Origin: Novakomyces olei
Taxonomy: Eukaryota; Ascomycota; Novakomycetes; Novakomycetales; Novakomycetaceae
DNA length: 64,000 nt
Direction of reading: 5' to 3'
Assembly: GCA_016906335.1 (NCBI GenBank)
Contig: JADEYG010000009.1
Coordinates: forward strand, 1,293,001-1,357,000
Positions 49,099-61,202 of this stretch are shown here, one piece after another. The notes beneath the pieces were generated by a model. It saw only the letters and a program-made list of their open reading frames with translations, had not been told where the DNA came from and ran no database searches. How positions within the stretch are numbered: position 1 is the first letter of the stretch; each line of letters opens with the position of its first letter. The position numbers were made by a program, and so were the translations under genes.

Positions 49099-50608
49099 AT
49101 GGAATCGCAAGCGGGACCGCAGCAAAGGCACAGGGCTGGAGCTTCTGTTGCCTTACACAATACCGTCAATTCTGATGGTCAAGACGGAAATTATGATAAA
49201 ATTGACGATGACAGCAACGAGACAGAGGACGAGGAAAAACATGCACATCAAGGAAGAGTTTACCAGAATTCTGTGACTTCTAGCGCTCTGTCGCTGGCTA
49301 ATCTGGCGTATCTCCCGCTTCCACAAAACGTGTTGGGACGATTGACTTCAAGCCTTGGAGACGAGGATCCAGTGACTCCTGATCCTTACCGAAGAGCAGA
49401 TGTGCCTGCGAGACAAAGGGCTGCCTCTCACCGTCACAAGGCACGCTCACAGACTTCTCTGCCAGTGCAAATTGTGGGTTTACCCATCGTCAATTTCCTT
49501 GTCCGTGGCCTGCTTTTGTTTGGTCTTGGAAATCTTATTGCATTGTATGTTTGCTACTCTTTTGCCTCTTTATGTATTGTGGTTTTATGCTTTATCCAGT
49601 CTGGGTCGGTCCAACCATTTTTTTTCCCTCCAATCGAACCGTCCCTAGCCTGAGGCCGTTTGTCTTTTTTATGCGAGCTTGGTGATACAGTTTTTAAACA
49701 AGGGGGCTTATTGCTGTCTATTTTGCTGTTTGAACTATTGGCGTTTTGGTTTAAACTTGTTCCTATTCCTCATACCTCTCTTGCAAAACGGAGAATCAGA
49801 ACCCGTTCTTCCCGCTGTCGAGGACAAGCTCAGTCCGTCTCGTTTAATTTCTCAAGCTGCTTGCGTAATGTACTAATTCCAGGTTGCTATTGCAAATGCA
49901 GCTACAGCATCATTTGTACATACCGAAACTGCATCTAATTTCATCGTATGGCGTTGCAGGGCCAACTCTTTCTGGCATATTCCTAGCCAACGTGGGTCTT
50001 CTCTTCCCACTGGCTGACCAACTACTACGGCGAGACAAAGAAGAAAACGATAGTGACCAAGCACAGTACGAGGACGCTTTCAAACGACAAGATCTTCCAG
50101 GATCTAGCCGCCAAAGAGCTTCTTCTTCAGACGACAAACAGACTTCTCGAGCGGGTCGTGAAATTGGATCGCGAGATGATTCACATGTGCCTAGCGACGA
50201 ACAAAGTCCGTTTGTTGATGTCGTTCGCTATATTGCTGGGTTTTTCGGAATCGTATATGCTTTTGGGGTACGCTTTACAGTTCGTTTCTGAAGATTTGTC
50301 CGATTGTGCTTGATAAAGATTTATATGGCACGTTGTTTCTTGCGTTTCTGATTCTGCTTCTCAATTTAGAAGGCTCGAACTTTTTCATTTGTTTGAATTG
50401 ATCTAACTCAATAGCACGTCAAGTGGTCCAATAATCTTCAGGTGACTACAAATCTTTGCCTCGTGTCACTAGGTGCATGGTTTATGTACGACCAGACTCC
50501 ACAGGGCTTTTCAATTTCGGTTATCGTGGCTGTTGTCGGTACCTTATTTTATATCTTCATACTGGAACAGACCAAGGTGTAAGTATTCTCTAGAATTTTT
50601 AATTCCAC

Positions 50609-50679
<71 letters not shown>

Positions 50680-50854
50680 TTCACTCATTTATTCATTCAT
50701 TCATAATACATTATTCTGACTCTTTAGGGATGCTTGGCATATTTTGAATGAATTGAACGGTGCACACAGCTGGATGGGCTGTCTTTTATTCACTGCTAGT
50801 GTTGTTTTTGGAAATGTGGGCCGCCGTCTGTATGCAGTTCTCAACCAGCGATAA
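49099..50854 (+). CDS. INSIG-family ER membrane protein
   Basis: Family knowledge: INSIG/Nsg proteins bind HMG-CoA reductase (and SREBP-Scap in some fungi) to tie sterol level to sterol synthesis. Exons 49099-49544, 49883-50267, 50415-50578 and 50728-50854 give 373 residues. Seen: a hydrophilic N-terminus, then membrane helices (FLVRGLLLFGLGNLIAL, GPTLSGIFLANVGLLFPLAD, FVDVVRYIAGFFGIVYAFG) and the INSIG core (VKWSNNLQVTTNLCLVSLGA, WFMYDQTPQGFSISVIVAVV). The end is SWMGCLLFTASVVFGNVGRR, where FGNxGR is the INSIG C-terminal hallmark. The last intron contains a TTTA microsatellite (about 50607-50690). The reading frame is also open upstream through the whole ATT array from an ATGATG at 48823; ATG 49099 is preferred. 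Confidence 0.88.
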
Positions 50855-51048
50855 ATATATAGCGGAGCTCCAAAATACTCGTATATTCATATAAAATTAT
50901 GGGTCCTACAAGTGTAATGCAAAAGATAGTTCATTTCTATGAATCTGTAATGGCTATACACATATGAAAATAAAGACAGCGAATAATGCGCATCCGGCCA
51001 TCACCGATGTTCTCAGCAGGCGGGTAACTAAAAATTCGAGATAACAAA

Positions 51049-51951
51049 CTACTCGAGCTCGTCCACCGACTTTTTGAGTCGCTCAAGCATAAAAGTCTCA
51101 TAGTTACCATAAACTTTCAGTTTCTCCTTGCTTGCATCCGGAACCCGTTTGAATTCTTCGTCAAGCTCGAACCATTCTGAATTGTTGCAGACATCGTCAG
51201 CAAAGATAGCCCAAAACTCAGCCCATGAATTAGCCCAAACGACATGTTCCTCTTCGTCCCGTCCAGACGTAATGACCTGACCTTCTCGTCCCTTTGGCCC
51301 CGGCACGAAATCCAGGCTGATACTGTTCCCGCATCCATCGGCCGTAAGGGGAATCCATTTAGGATGAGCGTAAAAAGACCCAACAGCATCCGCTGGAAAA
51401 GATGTAAACTCCATCTCGCAATCGTATCCGCACTTTGAACCAGCTCCAAGAGACTCAAGAACCTCCGTCCAGCATGTGTGCTCGTCTTTTATGTGTTCCG
51501 TATCCAGTAACGAATGAGTGCTCAAGAAATCGTCCCCACTCCTATCCTGGCCATTGTGCACGGACAAGTACTCGCGTACATCCTGAGGCAGCTTGACACC
51601 CACTTTGCTCTCTACCTCGTCCAGCTCTTGCTCAGTAGCACCCGGGTTTAAAGAGAAATACGCCAAATCAATCTTCTTACTGTACTTGTCCTTGATCCGC
51701 TGCCACGAGTCCGCAACCGCTGGCGGATCTGGCCAGCTTCGTAGGGGATTGCGTTCAACGAAAAATAAACCCCAGCCTGGGTTCCGAGGAAGTTTTGCGC
51801 GCAGCTCTTTTTGTGCCGAAGACTTGGCCCCTCTTTCGGTTTTGTTTGCAGTAGATCCCTCATCCGATCCCAGAGGATTGCTGCTGCTTGGTGAATCGTT
51901 GTTAGAGTCACTCAACGACTGTCCCTCGGCCTGGCTTGCTTTGCCAGACAT
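51049..51951 (-). CDS. Smi1/Knr4 (SUKH-fold) protein, copy 1
   Basis: Intronless, 300 residues. Seen: a disordered Ser/Asn/Glu N-terminus (residues 1-65), then a Smi1/Knr4 domain. Its parts are SWQRIKDKYS, GATEQELDEVESKVGVKLP, QDVREYLSVHNGQDR, WIPLTADGCGNSISLDFVPG, GQVITSGRD and SWAEFWAIFADDV, followed by a helical tail to residue 300. Yeast Smi1/Knr4 regulates cell-wall synthesis and is longer (about 500 residues). Bacterial proteins with this fold (SUKH) are toxin-immunity proteins. Which role applies here is unknown. Differs from copies 2 and 3 mainly in the C-terminal 45 residues (DEEFKR, GNYETF, SVDELE). Confidence 0.88.
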   Translation of the reverse strand: MSGKASQAEGQSLSDSNNDSPSSSNPLGSDEGSTANKTERGAKSSAQKELRAKLPRNPGWGLFFVERNPLRSWPDPPAVADSWQRIKDKYSKKIDLAYFSLNPGATEQELDEVESKVGVKLPQDVREYLSVHNGQDRSGDDFLSTHSLLDTEHIKDEHTCWTEVLESLGAGSKCGYDCEMEFTSFPADAVGSFYAHPKWIPLTADGCGNSISLDFVPGPKGREGQVITSGRDEEEHVVWANSWAEFWAIFADDVCNNSEWFELDEEFKRVPDASKEKLKVYGNYETFMLERLKKSVDELE

Positions 51952-52132
51952 TTTGGTAAAATGGCTCGTCTATATGATTAAACTGACCAATCCTCACCTT
52001 GAAGGGTCTATGACAAACACGCCATACTGTACAGCCAATTTATACAGCGGCTTGCTGCCTCGTTTTTCTCATACCGCCCACGCTCCTTGTACATGACGAG
52101 CATGATGCCATGCCATTTTCTCATATTATTGC

Positions 52133-52285
<153 letters not shown>

Positions 52286-52527
52286 GTTATCTCCAAGATA
52301 ACTTTTTCCCTTGTTTCCTAAATAGGTAAAGAGGACGCCTTGCCCACGTTAACAAGAAGAAGTCCTTTAAACAAAGAAAGTACCTTGTTCTTGGATTAAC
52401 TATAAATACAAGGCCACGTCCCATAGGTTCCGTAGAATTGTTAAATTGTTTTACTGAAAATCTACAGCTTCTAAACTATCTTTAGATTCATAGCAGAAAG
52501 CGCGATTGTTACAATCAACCACTAACA

Positions 52528-52704
<177 letters not shown>

Positions 52705-52974
52705 TAATATTATTATTATATTCCTAATATTATTATTAAATCATCGATCATCGATGCTATATAGCGGAGCTCCGAAATACTCGTGTATTCATATAAAATT
52801 AGGGGTCCTGTTTGTTTCCCCGTATTTGCGCCATACAAGTGTAATGCAAAAGATAGTTCATTTCTATGAATCTGTAATGGCTATACACATATGAAATAAA
52901 GACAGCGAATAATGCGCATCCGGCCATCACCGATATTTTCAGAAGGCAGGTAATTAACTACTCGAGGAAACAAA

Positions 52975-53877
52975 CTACTCGAGCTCGCCCACCGACTTTT
53001 TGAGTCGCTCAAGCATAAAAGTCTCATATTCATCATAAACTTTTAGTTTCTCCTTGCTTGCATCCGGAACCCGTTCAGAATGTTCGTCAAGCTCGAACCA
53101 TTCTGAATTGTTGCAGACATCGTCAGCAAAGATAGCCCAAAACTCAGCCCATGAATTAGCCCAAACGGCATGTTCCTCTAAGTCCCGTCCAGACGTAATG
53201 ACCTGACCTTCTCGTCCCTTTGGCCCCGGCACGAAATCCAGGCTGATATTGTTCCCGCATCCATCGGCCGTAAGGGGAATCCATTTAGGATGAGCGTAAA
53301 AAGACCCAACAGCATCCGCTGGAAAAGATGTAAACTCCATCTCGCAATCGTATCCGCACTTTGAACCAGCTCCAAGAGACTCAAGAACCTCCGTCCAGCA
53401 TGTGTGCTCGTCTTTTATGTGTTCCGTATCCAGTAACGAATGAGTGCTCAAGAAATCGTCCCCACTCCTATCCTGGCCATTGTGCACGGACAAGTACTCG
53501 CGTACATCCTGAGGCAGCTTGACACCCACTTTGCTCTCTACCTCGTCCAGCTCTTGCTCAGTAGCACCCGGGTTTAAAGAGAAATACGCCAAATCAATCT
53601 TCTTACTGTACTTGTCCTTGATCCGCTGCCACGAGTCCGCAACCGCTGGCGGATCTGGCCAGCTTCGTAGGGGATTGCGTTCAACGAAAAATAAACGCCA
53701 GCCTGGGTTCCGAGGAAGTTTTGCGCGCAGCTCTTTTTGTGCCGAAGACTTGGCCCCTCTTTCGGTTTTGTTTGCAGTAGATCCCTCATCCGATCCCAGA
53801 GGATTGCTGCTGCTTGGTGAATCGTTGTTAGAGTCACTCAACGACTGTCCCTCGGCCTGGCTTGCTTTGCCAGACAT
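52975..53877 (-). CDS. Smi1/Knr4 (SUKH-fold) protein, copy 2
   Basis: Intronless, 300 residues. Same domain plan as copy 1. It shares the C-terminus with copy 3 (DLEEHAVWANSW, DEHSERVPDASK, YDEYETF, SVGELE) and the middle region with copy 1 (THSLLDTEHIKDEHTCWTEV). Single differences include R for G in NPGWRLFF. Flanking DNA on both sides is nearly identical to copy 3, so these two are the most recent pair over most of their length. All three copies are open and of equal length, suggesting selection to keep them. Confidence 0.88.
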   Translation of the reverse strand: MSGKASQAEGQSLSDSNNDSPSSSNPLGSDEGSTANKTERGAKSSAQKELRAKLPRNPGWRLFFVERNPLRSWPDPPAVADSWQRIKDKYSKKIDLAYFSLNPGATEQELDEVESKVGVKLPQDVREYLSVHNGQDRSGDDFLSTHSLLDTEHIKDEHTCWTEVLESLGAGSKCGYDCEMEFTSFPADAVGSFYAHPKWIPLTADGCGNNISLDFVPGPKGREGQVITSGRDLEEHAVWANSWAEFWAIFADDVCNNSEWFELDEHSERVPDASKEKLKVYDEYETFMLERLKKSVGELE

Positions 53878-54058
53878 TTTGGTAAAATGGCTCGTCTATA
53901 TGATTAAACTGACCAATCCTCACCTTGAAGGGTCTATGACAAACACGCCATACTGTACAGCCAATTTATACAGCGGCTTGCTGCCTCGTTTTTCTCATAC
54001 CGCCCACGCTCCTTGTACATGACGAGCATGATGCCATGCCATTTTCTCATATTATTGC

Positions 54059-54139
<81 letters not shown>

Positions 54140-54381
54140 GTTATCTCCAAGATAACTTTTTCCCTTGTTTCCTAAATAGGTAAAGAGGACGCCTTGCCCA
54201 CGTTAACAAGAAGAAGTCCTTTAAACAAAGAAAGTACCTTGTTCTTGGATTAACTATAAATACAAGGCCACGTCCCATAGGTTCCGTAGAATTGTTAAAT
54301 TGTTTTACTGAAAATCTACAGCTTCTAAACTATCTTTAGATTCATAGCAGAAAGCGCGATTGTTACAATCAACCACTAACA

Positions 54382-54525
<144 letters not shown>

Positions 54526-54820
54526 TTATTATTATTATTATTATTATTACTAATATTATTATTATATTCCTAATATTATTATTAAATCATCGATCATCGA
54601 TGCTATATAGCGGAGCTCCGAAATACTCGTGTATTCATATAAAATTAGGGGTCCTGTTTGTTTCCCCGTATTTGCGCCATACAAGTGTAATGCAAAAGAT
54701 AGTTCATTTCTATGAATCTGTAATGGCTATACACATATGAAATAAAGACAGCGAATAATGCGCATCCGGCCATCACCGATATTTTCAGAAGGCAGGTAAT
54801 TAACTACTCGAGGAAACAAA

Positions 54821-55723
54821 CTACTCGAGCTCGCCCACCGACTTTTTGAGTCGCTCAAGCATAAAAGTCTCATATTCATCATAAACTTTTAGTTTCTCCT
54901 TGCTTGCATCCGGAACCCGTTCAGAATGTTCGTCAAGCTCGAACCATTCTGAATTGTTGCAGACATCGTCAGCAAAGATAGCCCAAAACTCAGCCCATGA
55001 ATTAGCCCAAACGGCATGTTCCTCTAAGTCCCGTCCCGACGTAATGACCTGACCTTCTCGTCCCTTTGGCCCCGGCACGAAATCCAGGCTGATATTGTTC
55101 CCGCAATAATCGGCCGTAAGGGGAATCCATTTAGGATGAGCGTAAAAAGACCCAACAGCATCCGCTGGAAAAGATGTAAACTCCATCTCGCAATCGTATC
55201 CGCACTTTGAACCAGCTCCAAAATCCCCAAGTGTCTCCATCCAGAGTGTGTGCTGGTCTTCTATGCCTTTTGTATCCAGTATCAAATAAGTGCTCAAGAA
55301 ATCGTCCCCACTCCTATCCTGGCCATTGTGCACGGACAAGTACTCGCGTACATCCTGAGGCAGCTTGACACCCACTTTGCTCTCTACCTCGTCCAGCTCT
55401 TGCTCAGTAGCACCCGGGTTTAAAGAGAAATACGCCAAATCAATCTTCTCACTGTACTTGTCCTTGATCCGCTGCCACGAGTCCGCAACCGCTGGCGGAT
55501 CTGGCCAGCTTCGTAGGGGATTGCGTTCAACGAAAAATAAACCCCAGCCTGGGCTCAGAGGAAGTTTTGCGCGCAGCTCTTTTTGTGCCGAAGACTTGGC
55601 CCCTCTTTCGGTTTTGTTTGCAGTAGATCCCTCATCCGATCCCAGAGGATTGCTGCTGCTTGGTGAATCGTTGTTAGAGTCACTCAACGACTGTCCCTCG
55701 GCCTGGCTTGCTTTGCCAGACAT
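54821..55723 (-). CDS. Smi1/Knr4 (SUKH-fold) protein, copy 3, with diverged patch
   Basis: Intronless, 300 residues. Nearly identical to copy 2 except for residues about 140-168, where it reads TYLILDTKGIEDQHTLWMET followed by LGDFGAGSK, in place of the THSLLDTEHIKDEHTCW type. In the DNA, about 19 of 76 bases differ at 55219-55290, whereas long stretches on both sides have almost no change. The frame is kept throughout. This mosaic is typical of conversion from another family member. Small further differences: LSPGWGLFF and TADYCGNN. Confidence 0.88.
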   Translation of the reverse strand: MSGKASQAEGQSLSDSNNDSPSSSNPLGSDEGSTANKTERGAKSSAQKELRAKLPLSPGWGLFFVERNPLRSWPDPPAVADSWQRIKDKYSEKIDLAYFSLNPGATEQELDEVESKVGVKLPQDVREYLSVHNGQDRSGDDFLSTYLILDTKGIEDQHTLWMETLGDFGAGSKCGYDCEMEFTSFPADAVGSFYAHPKWIPLTADYCGNNISLDFVPGPKGREGQVITSGRDLEEHAVWANSWAEFWAIFADDVCNNSEWFELDEHSERVPDASKEKLKVYDEYETFMLERLKKSVGELE

Positions 55724-56790
<1,067 letters not shown>

Positions 56791-57547
56791 ATGCGCGTCG
56801 GATCAGCGTTGGGAAAAGTATGGATAGCGATTACGCTGCTCGCACTGGGCCAAATGGCCGCAGCTGCAGAAATTGGCTCAAAGGTGTTTTTCGACATTGA
56901 GCAAGGAGGAGTACCCTTGGGCCGGATCGTCTTTGGATTGTATGATAAAATCGTGCCGCGTACTGCGGAAAACTTTCGTGCTCTCGCAGCTGGCTCTCAT
57001 GGTTTTGGGTACGAAGGCTCGGCGTTCCATCGCGTCATTAAGGACTTTATGATTCAGGGCGGAGGTAATGGATAAGTATTGAAACGACGAGCTAATTCCT
57101 ATCCAGACTTTACCAAGGGAGATGGCACTGGCGGAAAGTCAAGTACGTGTACAATTGTGTCTTATTGCTAACGTCAGTCTTTGGCGAAAGGTTCCCCGAT
57201 GAGAACTTTAAACTCAAGCATGACCGCCCTGGACTGCTGTCTATGGCAAACGCGGGTCGCGATACTAATGGCTCTCAGTTTTTCATCACTACCGTGAAAA
57301 CTCCGTGGCTCGATGGGAAACATGTAGTGTTTGGTGAAGGTATTGTTTTGTTCAAGTATCCTTGTGATGGTAAATTAACTCTTTTGGATTAGTCATTGAA
57401 GGGTTCGACATCGTTGGTAGGATCGAGCATACAAATGTCGACGCCAATAGTCGTCCATTGGAGCGTGTTGTTATCGCCAAGAGTGGCGTTATCGTTGAAG
57501 ATACCATAAATCCCGGCAGCACAGCGGACACAAAGGATGAATTGTGA
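56791..57547 (+). CDS. ER-resident cyclophilin-type peptidyl-prolyl isomerase
   Basis: Catalyses proline cis-trans isomerisation during folding in the ER lumen. Exons 56791-57064, 57107-57142, 57178-57339 and 57393-57547 give 208 residues. Seen: a signal peptide ([16 protein letters not shown]), [20 protein letters not shown], the active-site region [37 protein letters not shown], and [20 protein letters not shown]. The C-terminus KDEL is an ER-retrieval signal. Catalytic Arg, Phe, Gln, Trp and His are in place. Introns are 42, 35 and 53 nt, the 35-nt one being the shortest in the window. Signal peptide plus KDEL places it in the lumen as a cyclophilin B/Cpr5-type enzyme. Confidence 0.95.
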
Positions 57548-57637
57548 CTAGACCCGGGACTGAAGGCGTACATGCGGCACTTTAAAGCTTAGCCGTACTG
57601 TGTGGAAGCGGAGCATTCTCTCCGCCGCCAAAGTTGG

Positions 57638-57665
57638 AAATGGCCGCTTTGAAAAGCGGCCATTT
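57638..57665. terminator. Perfect 12-bp hairpin downstream of the cyclophilin gene
   Basis: AAATGGCCGCTT, loop TGAA, then the exact reverse complement AAGCGGCCATTT. It lies about 90 bp after the stop codon in the convergent spacer with the BIG1-type gene. It could fold in the 3' untranslated RNA; its role is unknown. Confidence 0.6.
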
Positions 57666-57853
57666 TGAATCTATTGGAAACTTATTAGAATGCTCTGGAA
57701 TCAAATCAAAATTAATCCACACAATTGTCTCCTTTGAAGCTTTTGCTCGTAGCTCAAAGGCCCGTCTCGTAGATATGTATTTTTATTTCATTGTGCCGTA
57801 GGGCTTTTCATAGAATCCCCAAAATTAAAATAGTCTTAATCCATTATTACTAT

Positions 57854-59016
57854 CTACTGTCCTTTCTGATCCTGCCCTGGCCGCGTTGAAGGCTCGAAGG
57901 CGCCATACGGAACCTGCACTGAACCGATTGCCTTGCCGGCAATAAGGATTGCCGGGATAATGATAGGTAGAAATACTACGTAAGCCATCCAGATCCCTGG
58001 AGAAAAGTACTGGTAGCGGGTGAAAAGTCCAGTTTGTGGTAGGCTCGATGGCGTCTCTTCCTGGCGGGCACCAAACATACGGCGCCGTTCAAGGGTCTTT
58101 TCATCTGTGCCGCGAAACACAGTTTGCTCCTCACTCTCATGGAACAACGGCTCCGACGCAATGGCGACAAAGTACCGTGTGGGTGCATGAAAAGAAGATA
58201 GAATAGAGTGAATAAATATATCTGAAGGTTAGAACAGCAAAACAATGATACATGAAAACGACGAGCAGAGCAAATAACAAATTAGCAAACTCTTTGAGCA
58301 TAATCGGAAAGCGATAGATTGCTCAAGTGTCAAGAATGTCACTGGCTTACCACTGAACTGCAGAGCCGATTCCTTTGAATCACCGGCAGGAACTGCAGGC
58401 AAGTCAATAACAATGACTTGCCGGGTACGCTTGTCATAAGTTGGATGCTTTCCGTCTGTTGGATAAGTATTGATTAATAATTAATTTATTTGAATAAATA
58501 AATAAATAAATAATTCAATTAATTAATTAATTAAAATCCATTTCTTACGTTGTGCATCGATATGGAAGAGTTCACATTGGCACTTGGCCCGAATCCGCTC
58601 TGCCAGACTCTCCAGATCAACCTTCCCGTATCCATACGGGACTGCAACATGCTGCCGCGACTGTTCAATGTACTCTCTCAGCATCGGCATCGCATCCTGC
58701 GCGGCTAAATCGCTCGCGTGCAGTCCCGGAAGATTTACCAGCAAATACACTTCGTACGAGCAGTCTGCAAGAGTTTCGACAAGGGAAGAAAAGACGTTTG
58801 AGGATAAAGACGCCGGTTCGTCCTGTGGCACAAGATGATGATATGAGGCAGTACTAAATCGGTTAATCAAGACGTCGGGCATTGACTCAGAAAGACGAAT
58901 AAAAAGCCGTACCTTGCATGAGAGGAGAATAATACAAACGGCGTCGTATCTGCAAAGGCACAGACGCGGCCGATTATGGAAAATGCCCATAAAAGGACGT
59001 ACACAGACGGCCGCAT
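57854..59016 (-). CDS. BIG1/VOA1 (Ac45-like) ER membrane protein
   Basis: Family knowledge: BIG1 is needed for cell-wall beta-1,6-glucan, and VOA1 assists V-ATPase assembly; both are type I ER proteins with related ends. Exons 59016-58913, 58853-58549, 58455-58351 and 58221-57854 give 293 residues. Seen: a signal peptide (VYVLLWAFSIIGRVCAFA) and the mature start ADTTPFVLFSSHA typical of the family. LADCSYEVYLLVNLPGL, DKRTRQVIVIDLPAV and a C-terminal YQYFSPGIWMAYVVFLPIII membrane segment follow, then VQVPYGAFE. The four exons join in phase; the first uses acceptor GATTTAG, since the later CACAG would shift the frame. Choosing between BIG1 and VOA1 needs comparison with both. Confidence 0.82.
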
Positions 59017-59572
59017 GCTGGGTCAGTAGTTTTAGATGATGTGCAATAGTATATTAGCGTAATTTAATAAATATTACCGTAGTATTATGCCGTAAATATT
59101 ATTGTTATATATTATCACAAATATATTATCGTTGTATATTATCGTTGTATAAGGCGGCTCAAGGCATAGTAATTACTTGACAAGATTGGTAATTGACATT
59201 TATATACAATTTATTTCAATTTTTATACGCAGAAGACTCGAGCAGTAAAATATCAAGCGATTCGTGAATACTATCGTGCGCTTATAATAATAATTAAATT
59301 CCATATACAATTATCGCCATATACATAATCAGCAAACATTAATATACAGAATTTAATTAGCAAAATAAAAAATTTGTGCTTTTTATAATAAACGGCATCA
59401 GGCAAAGCAGTGGGCCGTGTTCAGGTGAGTGTATACCTGCGGGAAAAGGGCAACGAAACTAACCGGCCAGAAAACTTTGTAGTATAAAGTCTTTTGCACT
59501 TGTTTCTGCAGTCAATTTTACACGCGTTCACTTTGCTCAACTTTTCCCGACACATTACGTCCTCGCACACAG
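59017..59572. other. Divergent promoter BIG1-type gene/eIF2 gamma
   Basis: AT-rich. TATTATCGTTGTATATTATC repeats lie at about 59100-59150. No gene seen. Confidence 0.5.
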
Positions 59573-61202
59573 ATGGTCGACCTGACCGGCGAACAGCCCG
59601 ACTTTATTCCCGCCGAGGAGCTGCATCCTGTAAGTGATATGCCCCACCTCTAAATACGGCTCTCTATTTTCATTCAATATTCAATGGGCTTTTTTTGCTG
59701 TGTTTTGATTGAGAGTGTACAACGTTTGGCACATTTGAAGTGCTTTAAAGATCTCGAGTCTAATCTGCAATACTAACTGTCTCTTTAGCTGCATCCCGAT
59801 GTTATTAAAAAGTACGCTGGTGCATTTGTATGGAAATTAACATGGACAGGCAGGCCACAATTAACATTGGCACTATTGGCCACGTAGCACACGGCAAATC
59901 TACCGTAGTAAAGGCCATTTCTGGTGTGCTGACTGTTCGTTTCAAGAACGAGCTTGAGCGCAATATTACGATCAAGCTGGGATACGCCAATGCAAAGGTA
60001 CGTAAAACATTTAAGCCTCTTTTCGTGTCCCCCTTTAGTGTCCTGCTTACATCCAGATTTTCGTTGTAGAAGATCCAAACTGCCCTCGCCCTTTGCGCTA
60101 CCGCAGTCTGCCCTCTTCGGCTGCAGAACACCCTGACAGCAATGTCGAAGGCTACGGTGGCAAAATGAAGCTTGTCCGTCACGTTTCCTTTGTCGACTGT
60201 CCCGGGCACGACATTCTCATGGCGACTATGCTTAACGGTGCAGCAGTTATGGATGCCGCACTTCTCCTGATTGCCGGCAATGAGCCTTGTCCTCAACCGC
60301 AAACGAGTGAGCATTTAGCAGCTATTGAGATTATGAAGCTGAAGCACATTATTATCCTGCAAAACAAGGTTGATTTGATCCGTGAACAGCAAGCAGAAGA
60401 GCATTACCAAAGCATTTTGAAGTTTATCAAGGGCACAGTGGCGGATAATGCACCTATTGTCCCTATTTCTGCTCAGCTCAAGTACAACATCGATGCTGTT
60501 CTGGAGTACATTGTTAAAAAGATCCCTATTCCTGTTCGTGACTTTAGTGCACCCCCACGGCTCATCGTTATTCGTTCTTTTGATGTAAACAAGCCTGGGT
60601 CAGAGATTGATGAGCTAAAAGGCGGTGTTGCGGGCGGCAGTTTGCTTACAGGTGTCCTTCATTTAGGCGATGAAATCGAAATTCGCCCGGGCATTGTTAC
60701 AAAGGACAATGAAGGCAAAATTAGATGCCAGCCAATTTACTCACAAATCATTTCTCTTTTCGCAGAGCACAACAGCCTTAAATTTGCTGTTCCTGGAGGC
60801 CTTATTGGGGTCGGTACCCGTATTGATCCCACCTTGTGCCGTGCAGATCGTCTAGTTGGCCACGTTTTGGGTACAAGGGGCAATTTACCTGCAATTTTTA
60901 CGGAACTCGAGATCAACTACTTTTTACTCCGGCGCTTGCTGGGTGTAAAGACAATGGACAAGAAGCAAACAAAAGTCAGTAAACTGGCCAAGAATGAAGT
61001 GCTCATGGTAAATATCGGCAGCACTTCTACCGGAGGAAAGATCTTATCTGTTCGTGCTGATCTTGCCAAAGTTCAACTTACTCACCCTGCCTGCACCTCA
61101 GTGGGAGAGAAAGTTGCTCTCAGCCGGCGCATCGACAAACACTGGCGTCTGATTGGCTGGGCTCAAGTCATTGCTGGCACGACCCTGGATCCTGTGGCAT
61201 AG
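59573..61202 (+). CDS. GCD11: Translation initiation factor eIF2 gamma subunit
   Basis: GTP-binding subunit of eIF2 that delivers initiator tRNA to the 40S ribosome. Exons 59573-59629, 59789-59811, 59850-59997 and 60057-61202 give 457 residues. Seen: [20 protein letters not shown] across the first junctions, G1 [22 protein letters not shown], the zinc-knuckle region reduced to [13 protein letters not shown]3 DCPGHD, G4 NKVD, and the beta-barrel domains II/III ([16 protein letters not shown]). The second exon is a 23-nt microexon followed by a 38-nt intron; both are needed to match the family around KKQATIN. Confidence 0.96.
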
